Shown: positions 1 to 7,497, counted from the stretch's first letter. The stretch is DNA of 64,000 nucleotides from Bacillus amyloliquefaciens DSM 7 = ATCC 23350 (GCF_000196735.1 NC_014551.1:987001-1051000); one strand, 5' to 3'. Notes: generated by a model from the sequence alone, not told the origin. Made by a program: numbers and translations.

Positions 1-1
1 C

Positions 2-256
2 AAGTTTTCCGTTGCGAATAACGAAATTAAACTGCGAGGCACATTCGGCTCGCTCCCGGCCGCCGGTACGACGGTAGCGAAATTCACATATAAGCCGACG
101 CAGCTCGTAGATTTCGTTGTACCTACGATCGGGTCTTACGGGACGGCCCGGTTCGCATTTACGACGGACGGCGAATTACGGTTCGATGGGCTTTCCGCAA
201 CCGACTCGGCTAGCGTTACGCGTGTGTCCTTTAATATCGGTATCCCATTATGGTAA
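2..256 (+). CDS. Prophage tail/baseplate protein, C-terminal end (partial)
   Basis: An open frame runs in from the window edge and stops with TAA at 254-256, giving the last 84 residues of a larger protein. The fragment is rich in Thr, Gly, Ala and Phe with short alternating strands and ends in GIPLW, as expected for the beta-rich C-terminus of a phage tail, baseplate or receptor-binding protein. This is inferred from its place just upstream of the XkdX-like gene and lysis genes; no family motif is visible in the fragment. The next gene's ribosome binding site AAAGGAGG begins immediately at its stop codon. Confidence 0.6.
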   Translation, partial: KFSVANNEIKLRGTFGSLPAAGTTVAKFTYKPTQLVDFVVPTIGSYGTARFAFTTDGELRFDGLSATDSASVTRVSFNIGIPLW

Positions 257-270
257 AGGAGGAAATCAGA

Positions 271-540
271 ATGCACGTTTTATACTACGACAAAAATTTC
301 GACTATGCCGGCGAAGAAGATATCGATGTAGAAGTGCTACCGCCGAATAGCACAGATGTGGTCCCCGATCCGTCAATCATATCGCCGCGATTCGATAAGA
401 AAAGAAACGTATGGGTTGAGGCAGCGACGGAGGAATACAAAGAGAGCATTAAGCCCGATCCGCCGGCTCCGAATGAAATCGAGAATCTTCAAAAGCAGAT
501 AGCGGATTTATATTATCTTATCGCGACGGGAGGAAACTAA
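271..540 (+). CDS. Small prophage tail-region protein (XkdW position)
   Basis: An 89-residue acidic protein. An ATG at 250 is possible, but the ATG at 271 is chosen because AAAGGAGG lies at 255-262. It begins MHVLYYDKNF and ends with a short coiled segment (EIENLQKQIADLYYLIA). It sits between the tail protein and the XkdX-like gene, the place held by XkdW-type proteins in PBSX-like phages. I do not recognise a catalytic motif, and the role as a tail-fibre accessory or assembly protein is inferred from position only. Its stop codon TAA (538-540) directly abuts the next ATG, so the two are translationally coupled. Confidence 0.65.
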   Translation: MHVLYYDKNFDYAGEEDIDVEVLPPNSTDVVPDPSIISPRFDKKRNVWVEAATEEYKESIKPDPPAPNEIENLQKQIADLYYLIATGGN

Positions 541-729
541 ATGACTTGGTATCTCCGTATCAAAAATCTTTATGACGCCGGCCTCTGGACGAAAAAGCAA
601 GTTCACGATACTGTCGGAGCTGGCCGGATAACACCGGAAGAATACGAGAAAATCACCGGAGATGTTTACGATCCAAACAAGCCTCCTATCGAAGAGCCTC
701 CGGAAGAAACAGGCGGACAGGAGGCGTAG
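541..729 (+). CDS. XkdX family phage protein
   Basis: A 62-residue protein with the hallmark of the XkdX family: an aromatic N-terminal helix (MTWYLRIKNLYDAGLWTKKQ), then VGAGRITPEEYEKITGD. These proteins are encoded after tail-fibre genes in PBSX and many Bacillus prophages; their exact job is unknown. A Pro/Glu-rich tail (KPPIEEPPEETGG) follows. It starts directly at the stop of the preceding gene, and its own end contains the AGGAGG site of the next gene. Confidence 0.8.
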   Translation: MTWYLRIKNLYDAGLWTKKQVHDTVGAGRITPEEYEKITGDVYDPNKPPIEEPPEETGGQEA

Positions 730-732
730 TTA

Positions 733-942
733 TTGAACGGCGGCGAATTAGACGTACTCAAATATTTTTTAACGCAGGGACCGTTCGCGGTCCTTTTTAC
801 GTGGCTGCTGATTTACGTAATGAAGTCGAACAGGGAGCGTGAATCGCGGCTACAAGATCTACTCGATAAATTTAGCGATAAGTACGACGTCATCATCGAC
901 AAGATCGATAGGCTCGAAGAAAAATTCCGCGGAAGAGAATAA
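733..942 (+). CDS. BhlA/UviB-type holin-like protein
   Basis: A 69-residue protein from a TTG start at 733, with AGGAGG at 719-724. It has one N-terminal membrane segment (about residues 14-30, FAVLFTWLLIYVM) followed by a charged coiled region with the pattern RERESRLQDLLDKFSDKYD typical of the BhlA/UviB family. BhlA of Bacillus phages is a holin-like membrane protein with antibacterial activity. Here it heads the lysis module before the amidase and a second holin-type gene, as in PBSX/SPbeta-like cassettes. Confidence 0.8.
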   Translation: MNGGELDVLKYFLTQGPFAVLFTWLLIYVMKSNRERESRLQDLLDKFSDKYDVIIDKIDRLEEKFRGRE

Positions 943-959
943 TCGAATTAACGCAACAC

Positions 960-992
960 GCCCGTCAGGTGAGAGTCCCGGCGGGCTTTTTT
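960..992 (+). terminator. Intrinsic terminator after the BhlA gene
   Basis: GCCCGTC (960-966) pairs with GGCGGGC (980-986, one G-U pair), followed by a run of six T. It separates the tail/BhlA unit from the endolysin gene. Confidence 0.8.
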
Positions 993-1021
993 AATACCAA
1001 AAACGAAAAGGGGACGATTTA

Positions 1022-1960
1022 ATGGCGATTTTAGTGCGTAAGAATCTAGTGTCTGCGAGTAAGTATTCGATTAAGTGTCCGAATTCAATGGATGCGCAAT
1101 ACATCACATTTCATAATACGGCCAACGATGCTTCAGCGGATGCAGAAATCCGATATATGATCGGAAACAACAACGAAGTGTCTTACCATTTCGCAGTAGA
1201 CGATACGGAGGTCGTTCAGGGCATCCCGACAGACCGTAACGCATGGCATACAGGAGATGGTAGCGGCGCAAATTCCGGAAACCGGACGTCTATTGGCGTG
1301 GAGGTTTGTTACTCGAAATCAGGCGGCGCCAAGTACGAAGCAGCCGAAAAACTGGCGATCAAATTTATTGCGCAATTGCTGAAGGAACGCGGATGGGGAA
1401 TCGATCGTCTGCGCAAACACCAAGACTGGTCCGGCAAATACTGCCCGCACCGTGTGTTAGCGGAAGGCCGTTGGGAAGCCGTAAAAGCGGCAATCGCAGC
1501 GGAACTTAAAGCACTTGGCGGTAAGTCTTCCGTAAACAAGCCAACCAAAACATCCGGGTCGACATACACCGTAAAGAGCGGCGATACTTTGTCCGAAATT
1601 GCGGTGAAAACAGGCGTCAGTATGGCGAAGTTACAAGCATATAATGGGATTAAGAATGCGAATAAGATTACGGTCGGCCAAGTGTTAAAGCTGACGGGGG
1701 CGGCCGGCTCTTCTAAACCGTCATCCAGCGGTAAGAAATACGTTTACCTTCCGGCTTCTGCCGACTCATGGCGCATCTATCCGACCAACAAGGCGCCAGT
1801 CAAAGGGAACGAATGCGGATTATTGCGTCCTAAGAAATTCGGCGGCCTGAAGTACGAGGTTCTCGGTAATCCACAGACCGACGTGTACACGATCAAGACG
1901 GACCAGTTCGGAAAGGTGAATATTTATGCCGCGAAGTCCACAGGCGCAACAGTAAAATAA
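1022..1960 (+). CDS. Phage endolysin: N-acetylmuramoyl-L-alanine amidase with LysM domain
   Basis: A 312-residue endolysin that cuts the amide bond between muramic acid and the stem peptide. Residues about 20-150 form an Amidase_2 domain. Probable zinc ligands are H31 (in FHNT), H133 (KHQDW) and C141 (KYCPHR). Residues 181-225 form one LysM peptidoglycan-binding domain (YTVKSGDTLSEIA...VLKLT). The C-terminal ~75 residues (YVYLPASADSWRIY...) match the tail of XlyA/CwlA-like enzymes. The start ATG at 1022 follows AAAAGGGGACG. The LysM domain and the following holin gene place it in a PBSX/A118-like lysis cassette. Confidence 0.92.
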   Translation: MAILVRKNLVSASKYSIKCPNSMDAQYITFHNTANDASADAEIRYMIGNNNEVSYHFAVDDTEVVQGIPTDRNAWHTGDGSGANSGNRTSIGVEVCYSKSGGAKYEAAEKLAIKFIAQLLKERGWGIDRLRKHQDWSGKYCPHRVLAEGRWEAVKAAIAAELKALGGKSSVNKPTKTSGSTYTVKSGDTLSEIAVKTGVSMAKLQAYNGIKNANKITVGQVLKLTGAAGSSKPSSSGKKYVYLPASADSWRIYPTNKAPVKGNECGLLRPKKFGGLKYEVLGNPQTDVYTIKTDQFGKVNIYAAKSTGATVK

Positions 1961-1981
1961 ACGAAAAGGGAGACGATAATT

Positions 1982-2239
1982 ATGGAAGAAGTATTAATTT
2001 TCGCGACTATCCTCGCGCCTATCTTAACGGCGCTCGTTCAGCTCGTTAAGAAAACGGTTAAGCTGCCGACGAATATTGTGCCGGCTCTCAGTTTCGTCAT
2101 CGGCATCGGATTGGGCGCGATTGCCTATCCGTTTACTGACCTCGACTTGGTGCTGCGTTTGTGGGCCGGCGGCTTTGCGGGTCTAGCAGCGACGGGTCTT
2201 TTCGAAATCGGAACAAAGCGAGAGGGAACTACGAAATAA
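1982..2239 (+). CDS. Phage holin, A118 Hol118-like
   Basis: An 85-residue membrane protein whose pattern resembles Listeria phage A118 holin: a first hydrophobic segment (LIFATILAPILTALVQL), a basic KKT linker, then two further segments (VPALSFVIGIGLGAIA and LWAGGFAGLAATGLF) and a charged tail. Holins make membrane lesions that release the endolysin. The ATG at 1982 follows AAAAGGGAG. It lies 21 bp downstream of the amidase gene, the usual endolysin-holin pairing though in reversed order relative to many phages. Confidence 0.82.
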   Translation: MEEVLIFATILAPILTALVQLVKKTVKLPTNIVPALSFVIGIGLGAIAYPFTDLDLVLRLWAGGFAGLAATGLFEIGTKREGTTK

Positions 2240-2288
2240 AATAACGGAACTTTTTGCGGGCGCTTGCGTATGAATACGTGGGTGTCCG

Positions 2289-2316
2289 TTTACATAACTG
2301 AAAAATAAGTTATCAT
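2289..2316 (+). promoter_or_regulatory. Predicted promoter for the prophage lipoprotein gene
   Basis: TTTACA (2289-2294) and TATCAT (2311-2316) with 16 bp between them, about 25 bp upstream of the lipoprotein start. With the terminator at 2899 it makes that gene a self-contained transcription unit. Confidence 0.5.
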
Positions 2317-2340
2317 TAGAAGAAAAAGGTCGTGATCGTA

Positions 2341-2892
2341 TTGAAGCGGGTTGGGCTACTTTTTTCTGCGTTAATAGCTGCGTTTTTAATCGGTGGGTGT
2401 TCATCTGATTCGCAGCCTCATAACAAAGACAGTACGGCAAAAGCTGAGGAAGTGAGCACAAATGAAAATCTAGGTGAAGATAGTGCTATTTGGGCTTATT
2501 CAGCCGAAATGAATGATAAGGCAAATTACGATGGGCTAGATATTAAAATCGATCGGATTTTGATATCGCCATCAAGCGCCCACATTGCGATAAAAGGATC
2601 GATAGAAAACATCGGGCATTCTTCCTTTGAAGCGTATCCGGCAGCGGAAACAATCAAGCTTAACACCGGAGAGGAATTAGGTCCGGAAGAAGTGATAAAA
2701 GTAGTTGATGACGGCACGAATAAATTAAAGAAGAAGGGCGATCGTCTCGATTTTTTCTACGCTTGGCCTATGTCCAATACAACTCCGAACGAAGTGACAA
2801 GCATAAACCTATCTTGGAATATCTACAAAACGCTTGGAGATGACGCAGTAAACTCAGCTACCTTCACGCGAAATTACATACTAAAACAATAA
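2341..2892 (+). CDS. Prophage-borne lipoprotein (probable lysogenic-conversion gene)
   Basis: A lipoprotein of about 183 residues. A TTG start at 2341 is preferred over GTG 2332 because AAGG at 2326-2329 is well spaced only from the TTG. The N-terminus KRVGLLFSALIAAFLIGGC is a signal peptide with lipobox IGGC. The mature part has a low-complexity linker and then a beta-sandwich-like domain resembling DUF4352/Telobacter-type Ig-like domains; that likeness is weak. It lies outside the lysis cassette, has its own promoter and terminator, and no phage function is evident. I infer a moron expressed in the lysogen. The true ligand or role is unknown. Confidence 0.7.
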   Translation: MKRVGLLFSALIAAFLIGGCSSDSQPHNKDSTAKAEEVSTNENLGEDSAIWAYSAEMNDKANYDGLDIKIDRILISPSSAHIAIKGSIENIGHSSFEAYPAAETIKLNTGEELGPEEVIKVVDDGTNKLKKKGDRLDFFYAWPMSNTTPNEVTSINLSWNIYKTLGDDAVNSATFTRNYILKQ

Positions 2893-2898
2893 CGATAA

Positions 2899-2929
2899 GC
2901 CCCGTCCTTAACCGGATGGGGCATTTTTT
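2899..2929. terminator. Terminator that extends into the yolD-like stop
   Basis: GCCCCGTCC (2899-2907) pairs with GGATGGGGC (2914-2922), followed by ATTTTTTA. The right part of the hairpin encodes the last codons of the minus-strand YolD-like gene ending at 2908. Confidence 0.8.
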
Positions 2930-3243
2930 ACGTTTATGATATCCGCAAACCTCACGAAATTAGTATCGCCTTGTGCGTCCTTCACACGAAATTCCTTCCG
3001 TATGTGATCCACGTAATGAACTGCACCAATTACTTCGCGTATGTATCCGTTGTCGTAAAGCTCAAAAGACAAATCTGCGCCTACTTCCATCGATTGCGCG
3101 ACCGTCACTTCCATATCCTCGATCTGCTGCGCGTCCAGTTGCGGCTTCTCTACTTTAAGCTTGGCCTCAGCCAATCGCTGAAACCCTTCGCGTAATTCCG
3201 GCAAGATAAAACTCGAAGCCCACAGTTTCTTATCGCTAGTCAT
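2908..3243 (-). CDS. YolD-like family protein
   Basis: A 111-residue protein with the YolD-like layout: WASSFILPELREGFQRL near the start, KVEKPQLDAQQIEDME in the middle, then a beta-rich region ending in VRFADIINV. In B. subtilis yolD-type genes precede uvrX-type Y-family polymerase genes in SPbeta and are tied to SOS mutagenesis. No polymerase gene follows here, so it is an orphan. The start at 3243 (ATG) is chosen over an upstream GTG because GGAGG sits 8 bases before it. It is transcribed away from the phage switch region, after the XRE gene. Confidence 0.75.
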   Translation of the reverse strand: MTSDKKLWASSFILPELREGFQRLAEAKLKVEKPQLDAQQIEDMEVTVAQSMEVGADLSFELYDNGYIREVIGAVHYVDHIRKEFRVKDAQGDTNFVRFADIINVKNAPSG

Positions 3244-3302
3244 GCCGAACACCTCCGGCTTTATTATATGCGAATGTGCGTTCGGTTATCAATCGGAAAT
3301 AT

Positions 3303-3509
3303 TTAGTCGCGAATTTCGAATAGCTCGTTCATGTCCGTGATACCTAATCCTTTAGCGACTTTGGCGACATGCTCACGATTTATTGTACTGCGTTGGTTTG
3401 CGCAAAGTTCAGAAATTACATTATTTCTTACGCCGACCTCTTCGGCAAATTTCATTTTCTTTATTCCACGTTTGTCCAAAATTTCCTCAAGCTTTATATA
3501 AAGGCGCAT
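3303..3509 (-). CDS. Cro/CI-type (XRE) prophage regulator
   Basis: A 68-residue single-domain helix-turn-helix protein. The recognition part is FAEEVGVRNNVISELCANQRSTINREHVAKVAKGLG, a standard XRE fold. The start at 3509 has AGGGGTGG upstream; an in-frame GTG three codons earlier overlaps that site and is less likely. It is divergent from the winged-helix gene at 3646, and the 136 bp between them carry three copies of an identical palindromic core. It is therefore the likely repressor or Cro-like partner of this switch. Confidence 0.85.
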   Translation of the reverse strand: MRLYIKLEEILDKRGIKKMKFAEEVGVRNNVISELCANQRSTINREHVAKVAKGLGITDMNELFEIRD

Positions 3510-3549
3510 TTCTTCCACCCCTAATGTTTGATAAGTTAATTCTATCGTG

Positions 3550-3626
3550 ATATCGATATTTTGTAAATAAAATTATTGACATATCGATAATTAGTTAATA
3601 TTATTCAATTAACGATATATCGATAA
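3550..3626. promoter_or_regulatory. Prophage switch: promoter with three ATATCGATA operators
   Basis: TATCGATA occurs at 3551-3558, 3582-3589 and 3618-3625, each preceded by A (the first is the perfect palindrome ATATCGATAT). A strong rightward promoter, TTGACA 3576-3581 and TATTAT 3599-3604 with a 17-bp spacer, has the middle operator inside its spacer and the third at about +10 to +20. This is the layout of a repressor-controlled early promoter; the XRE protein at 3303-3509 is the natural candidate to bind it. Confidence 0.8.
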
Positions 3627-3645
3627 AAGAGAAAGGGGTGCCTAA

Positions 3646-4455
3646 ATGCATTACTTAGCGGACCATCAAACGTTTGACTCAACGTCTGCCCTAAACGCGG
3701 CAGTCTACGAACACATCAAGCGCAATACATACGATCTTAACGACACCGACCGCCAAGCGCTGAAGAAGATCGCCCGGTACGCGGTTAAGTTCAGCGGGGC
3801 GGCGCACCTGAAGGCGGAAACGCTGGCGGAACTCATTGGCAAGTCCGTCAAGACTGCGCGTCGGGCCCTGAATAAATTAGCAACGCTCGGCATCGTTAAG
3901 AAAATCGCAACAACGCGGAAGATAAACGGAGGGAAGGGCGCGAACATAATCGTGATCCTGCCGGTGGATGACCAGTCGACAATGTCCAATCGCGGACAAG
4001 CCGAAAAGCCAACGGAGACAACGGCCGAGGCACCGAAAACGGAAAACGAACCATCGGATTCTATTAAGCGTTCTAAAAACCAAAATAACGTATTAGATAC
4101 GGCGGTAATACCGGCTGATGCGTTAAAAGGTGCGTTACCTAACGAAATCTATACCGCAATGGCTCGCTACTTTGACGCCGAAAAGATTTATAAATACTAC
4201 GGAATTTTACTTCGCGCTAAGGCAAGCGTAGACAGAACGATCAGACTCGAAGATCATGCGGCGCCTTTCGTTGAAGCGTGGCACGCAACGATTATGAAAG
4301 CGAAATCGCACGAAATTAAGCGTTTCGATGATTACCTATACGCTGGGTTTATGAAGGCGGCTTGGACGGTTAAGGCGCGCTTAAATCGTGGCGGATCGCT
4401 TATGGAACGTTTCAGAAAGGCGTTGGAGGGCCAGGGATCTCGTCACAAATTGTGA
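3646..4455 (+). CDS. Prophage winged-helix protein, possible replication or early regulatory protein
   Basis: A 269-residue protein. Residues ~30-110 look like an HTH_36-type winged helix (LKAETLAELIGKSVKTARRA...LGIVKK). A low-complexity hydrophilic linker follows (about 115-150), then a second helical domain (ALPNEIYTAMARYFDAEKIYKYYGILL) and a basic C-terminus. This two-domain form recalls phage replication-initiation or early-control proteins, but I do not recognise the family. The ATG at 3646 follows AAAGGGG and a consensus promoter with operators. No integrase or other early gene is next to it; the next feature is the chromosomal tRNA. Confidence 0.7.
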   Translation: MHYLADHQTFDSTSALNAAVYEHIKRNTYDLNDTDRQALKKIARYAVKFSGAAHLKAETLAELIGKSVKTARRALNKLATLGIVKKIATTRKINGGKGANIIVILPVDDQSTMSNRGQAEKPTETTAEAPKTENEPSDSIKRSKNQNNVLDTAVIPADALKGALPNEIYTAMARYFDAEKIYKYYGILLRAKASVDRTIRLEDHAAPFVEAWHATIMKAKSHEIKRFDDYLYAGFMKAAWTVKARLNRGGSLMERFRKALEGQGSRHKL

Positions 4456-4535
4456 CGACAGTCTGCCGGCACGCACGATTTTTATTCTGCGAAGAGAAAT
4501 AACGTATCCACAGCGGGGAAAACATTGGTATTGCG

Positions 4536-4600
4536 TGGTATAATACTTCGCAAAAAATTTGGTCGTGCGTATTGACACCTACGAAAAACCGTGTTATATT
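4536..4600 (+). promoter_or_regulatory. Tandem promoters upstream of tRNA-Leu in the prophage junction
   Basis: An extended -10 (TGG then TATAAT, 4536-4544) and a near-consensus promoter (TTGACA 4572-4577, 17 bp, TATATT 4595-4600) both point toward the tRNA-Leu gene at 4741. No coding sequence lies between 4456 and 4740, so these probably supply transcription to the tRNA. Confidence 0.6.
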
Positions 4601-4673
4601 TATATTCGTCGATAACGACCCGGTTACATACGATTGACATAGCGCTTAATATGGCGCGCGATAATCGAGTAAC

Positions 4674-4713
4674 AGACGAATCGTACGAATCATAGACGAA
4701 TCGTACGAACCAT
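4674..4713. repeat. Two 20-bp tandem repeats beside the tRNA junction
   Basis: Two 20-bp units at 4674-4693 and 4694-4713 differ at one base and each contains the palindrome TCGTACGA. They lie 28 bp before the tRNA-Leu gene, where arm-type integrase or excisionase sites could be expected. Function is not shown by the sequence. Confidence 0.7.
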
Positions 4714-4740
4714 TAAGGCGAATAAAAGCCCGCATTACAT

Positions 4741-4822
4741 GCCGGTGTGGCGGAATTGGCAGACGCGCACGACTCAAAATCGTGTTCCTTCTGGAGTGCC
4801 GGTTCGACCCCGGCCACCGGTA
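4741..4822 (+). tRNA. tRNA-Leu (anticodon CAA)
   Basis: A full class II tRNA: acceptor GCCGGTG pairs with CACCGGT, anticodon stem CACGA/TCGTG encloses the loop CTCAAAA (anticodon CAA), there is a long variable arm, and the T arm is GCCGG-TTCGACC-CCGGC. CCA is not encoded. In B. subtilis the trnD operon ends with tRNA-Leu genes just before the ygaJ region, so this is probably the last gene of that operon, cut off from it by the prophage. Confidence 0.95.
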
Positions 4823-4826
4823 TACA

Positions 4827-4858
4827 AAGGCTTCTACATAATGTAGAAGCCTTTTTTG
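4827..4858 (+). terminator. Terminator of the tRNA-Leu unit
   Basis: A 13-bp perfect stem, AAGGCTTCTACAT (4827-4839) with ATGTAGAAGCCTT (4841-4853), followed by TTTTG. Confidence 0.9.
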
Positions 4859-4947
4859 TTGTATAAAAACATGATACACCTGCGGATTGTATAAATCCGT
4901 ATTTTTCAAAGATACTAACAAAAAGTTCTTTGAAAGAGGTGTTTTTT

Positions 4948-6520
4948 ATGGAAGGTACTTGGGCTTGCCTTATCCCATTTATTCTGGTCATTCCTATTTC
5001 AATCATTACAAAGCAAGTACAGTCTGTTTGTCGGTTTACTGGTCGGAAGTTATCTTTTACATCCGAGCTTGCTTGGCGGGATTGAGCATATGGTTCATTA
5101 TTTGATCAGCAACATTGTCGTAATCAATAATATTAGAATCATTGTTTTTCTATATTCATTTGCCGGCCTTGTGGGGATTATAAAGTTAACCGGCGGGATA
5201 AAAGGGTTCGTCCATTTGATCAGTAAAAAGGTTAAAACCAAAAAAGGCGCGATGCTGCTTGCATGGCTGTCGACATTTGGCACATTCAGCGAACCGGACT
5301 TTCGCATCGTTACAATTGCGCCGATCATGAAAGCGATAAGCAAGCGTCTGGACCTGTCAAAACAGAAAATTGCGTATGCTATTGAGTTTACGGCAAACCC
5401 GGTCATTGCCTTGATTCCGGTAGCAACGGCATTTGTCGGGTACATGGTTTCCATTATCGGACAGGCCCTCAAAACGTCAGGGATAGATCAGCCGGCTTAC
5501 ACGGTCTATGTGAAAAGTATTCCCTTCAATTTTTTCTCCATTGTGATTATTTTAGTCGGTATTTATTACTGCTTTTTTAAGAAACAAAAAGAGGATGAAA
5601 GCTTGGAAAAAACAGAACGGAACAGACAAATTCCTTCTCGGGAACATAGTAAACATACGGAACCGATTCCGCAGAACAGCGGTGTATTGCTTTCAAAAGG
5701 CTCCGGCTCATTTAACATGGAAACAGGGACGATCCCGGATATTCACGGAGGACATACGGGGATGTTCGAAAAGAGCGGGGATGTACATGCTGACCAGCAG
5801 GAGGAGTTAGATTCGGCGCACCGTGCTTATATTAAGGAAACACCGATTCGGCCGTGGAATTTAATCATTCCAATCGGGCTGTTTTTACTGTTAACACTGT
5901 TTCTCAGCTGGTGGGACGGCCATTCAAAAGCACAAGGGTTTTTGAATGCTTTTATCAAAAGCGATATGCTTGGCGTCATGTTAACCGCTTTATTGGCAGC
6001 GGTTATTGCAGCATTTGCTCTTTTTATGTTTCAGCGTTTTCACGCAAGCGAGCTTGTGACGCATTTTATTAAGGGCGGAAACGAATTGGTAAACGTTATA
6101 ATTATGTTATCGCTGATTTGGGCCGTAACAGCAGTATCTGAGGATCTGGGTTTTTCGAAATATGTTACTTCTCATTTAACGTCATGGATCCCACATATGT
6201 TTATTGCGCCATCTCTTTTCATACTTGGAGCGGTTATATCCTATTTTATCGGATCATCCTGGGGGACTTGGGGGCTTTTAATGCCGCTCGGCGTGACGCT
6301 GGCGGTTCAGTCGCATACCAGCTTATTATTAGCGATTGGGGCCGTTTTTGCCAGCGGAACATTTGGAGCGTTTGCTTCCCCTCTCAGTGATAATACGGTG
6401 ACAACCTGTACGGTTTTGGGGATCGATGTTGTGAAGTATGCCCGTTCGAAGCTTGTTCCGGCGCTTATCGCTGCAGGGATCTCCGTTGTTTTATACGGTG
6501 TCTTTTCATTTTTCAGATAA
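4948..6520 (+). pseudogene. NhaC-type Na+/H+ antiporter, frameshifted near its N-terminus
   Basis: The ATG at 4948, with AAAGAGGTG upstream, opens MEGTWACLIPFILVIPISI, the expected first helix. After Q-V-Q (5014-5022) the frame breaks: the matching continuation LFVGLLVGSYLLHPSLLGG is read in another frame from 5024 and runs on to 6520. Only one base separates the two parts, so about 2 or 5 bases are missing or one is extra. The rest (480+ residues) has about ten membrane segments, the FGTFSEPDFR and SSWGTWGLLMPL motifs, and a long hydrophilic loop at about 175-255. A TTG at 5069 would give a protein lacking the first helix. A sequencing error cannot be excluded. Confidence 0.75.
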
Positions 6521-6535
6521 CAAAGAAATAATTTG

Positions 6536-6568
6536 AAGGCGGCATCCGGAATGGGATAACGCCTTTTT
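6536..6568 (+). terminator. Terminator after the nhaC-like gene
   Basis: AAGGCG-GC-ATCC (6536-6547) pairs with GGAT-AA-CGCCTT (6554-6565), followed by TTT. Confidence 0.65.
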
Positions 6569-6600
6569 AAGTTATACTTGAGAAAAAAGAGGTGAGGACG

Positions 6601-7299
6601 ATGAAGCAGATTATTGCATTGGGCGGCGGGGGGTTTTCCATGGAGCCGGATCATCTTGTGCTGGATCAATATATTTTGGAGCAGTCGGTGAGATCAGAGC
6701 CGAGAGTTTGTTTTTTGCCGACGGCAAGCGGAGATTCGGAGAATTATATCGCCAGGTTTTATCAGGCCTTTCATAAGCTGGAGTGTGAGCCGGATCACTT
6801 GTCGCTGTTTAAACCGCCTCGTTCTGACCTCAGATCTTTTCTCATGAAGAAGGATATTATATATGTCGGCGGCGGCAATACCCGTAATATGCTTGTCTTA
6901 TGGAAAGAGTGGGGGCTTGACCTTATTCTTCGTGAGGCTTGGGAAAGCGGCATCATCTTGGCAGGTCTCAGCGCCGGGGCGATTTGCTGGTTTGAAGAAG
7001 GTGTGACGGATTCAGCGGGAGATTTGAGAGAGCTGCGGGCTTTAGGGTTTTTGCCGGGCAGCTTTTGTCTTCACTATAACGGAGAGGCGGAGCGCAGACC
7101 GGCGTATCACCGTCTGATTTCAGAAAAGAAACTCCGGGAGGGCTATGCCGCTGATGACGGCGCTGCGCTGCATTATAAAGACGGTCAGCTGTTCCAAGCT
7201 GTCTCTTCCTGGAAAACGGCAAAGGGGTATCGGGTTTTTGATACCGAAGAAGGCGTTAGGGAAACAGAGCTTAAGACCGTTTCGTTATCTGAATTTTAA
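6601..7299 (+). CDS. ygaJ: Peptidase E-like serine peptidase (S51)
   Basis: A 232-residue cytosolic protein of the S51 family (aspartyl dipeptidase / cyanophycinase-like). The nucleophile elbow is GLSAGAICW with Ser124; GGGNT near residue 91 and HYNGEAERRPAYH near 160 belong to the conserved active-site region. The ATG at 6601 follows AGAGGTGAGG. The location between the tRNA block and thiC matches ygaJ of B. subtilis. The substrate is unproven; dipeptides with N-terminal Asp are the usual family substrate. Confidence 0.88.
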   Translation: MKQIIALGGGGFSMEPDHLVLDQYILEQSVRSEPRVCFLPTASGDSENYIARFYQAFHKLECEPDHLSLFKPPRSDLRSFLMKKDIIYVGGGNTRNMLVLWKEWGLDLILREAWESGIILAGLSAGAICWFEEGVTDSAGDLRELRALGFLPGSFCLHYNGEAERRPAYHRLISEKKLREGYAADDGAALHYKDGQLFQAVSSWKTAKGYRVFDTEEGVRETELKTVSLSEF

Positions 7300-7354
7300 T
7301 AATATACTTTTTTTTGTATGCAACTTATGTTACGATGAAACCGAAATTCATAGT

Positions 7355-7446
7355 TACTGGGGGTGCCCGTCTGAGCGGGCTGAGAGAGAAGCGGCGGCTT
7401 CTTAACCCTTTGGACCTGATCTGGTTCGTACCAGCGTGGGGAAGTA
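7355..7446 (+). ncRNA. TPP riboswitch (THI box)
   Basis: The conserved THI-box blocks occur in order: GGGGGTGCCC, CTGAGAG, ACCCTTTGGACCTGATCTGG, and TACCAGCGTGGGGAAG. The element senses thiamine pyrophosphate and here controls thiC by premature termination through the hairpin at 7498-7526. Confidence 0.96.
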
Positions 7447-7497
7447 AAGGTTTTATTATTGTTGATGAAACAATAATAGTTTCTTTCTGACTGCAAA

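Noticed and set aside
4640-4665. Third promoter for tRNA-Leu using TTGACA at 4634
   Set aside because: The nearest -10-like GATAAT is 20 bp away, outside the usual spacing.
1-4740. CRISPR array or IS element
   Set aside because: Only two tandem 20-bp units were found and no transposase gene or terminal repeats are visible anywhere in the window.
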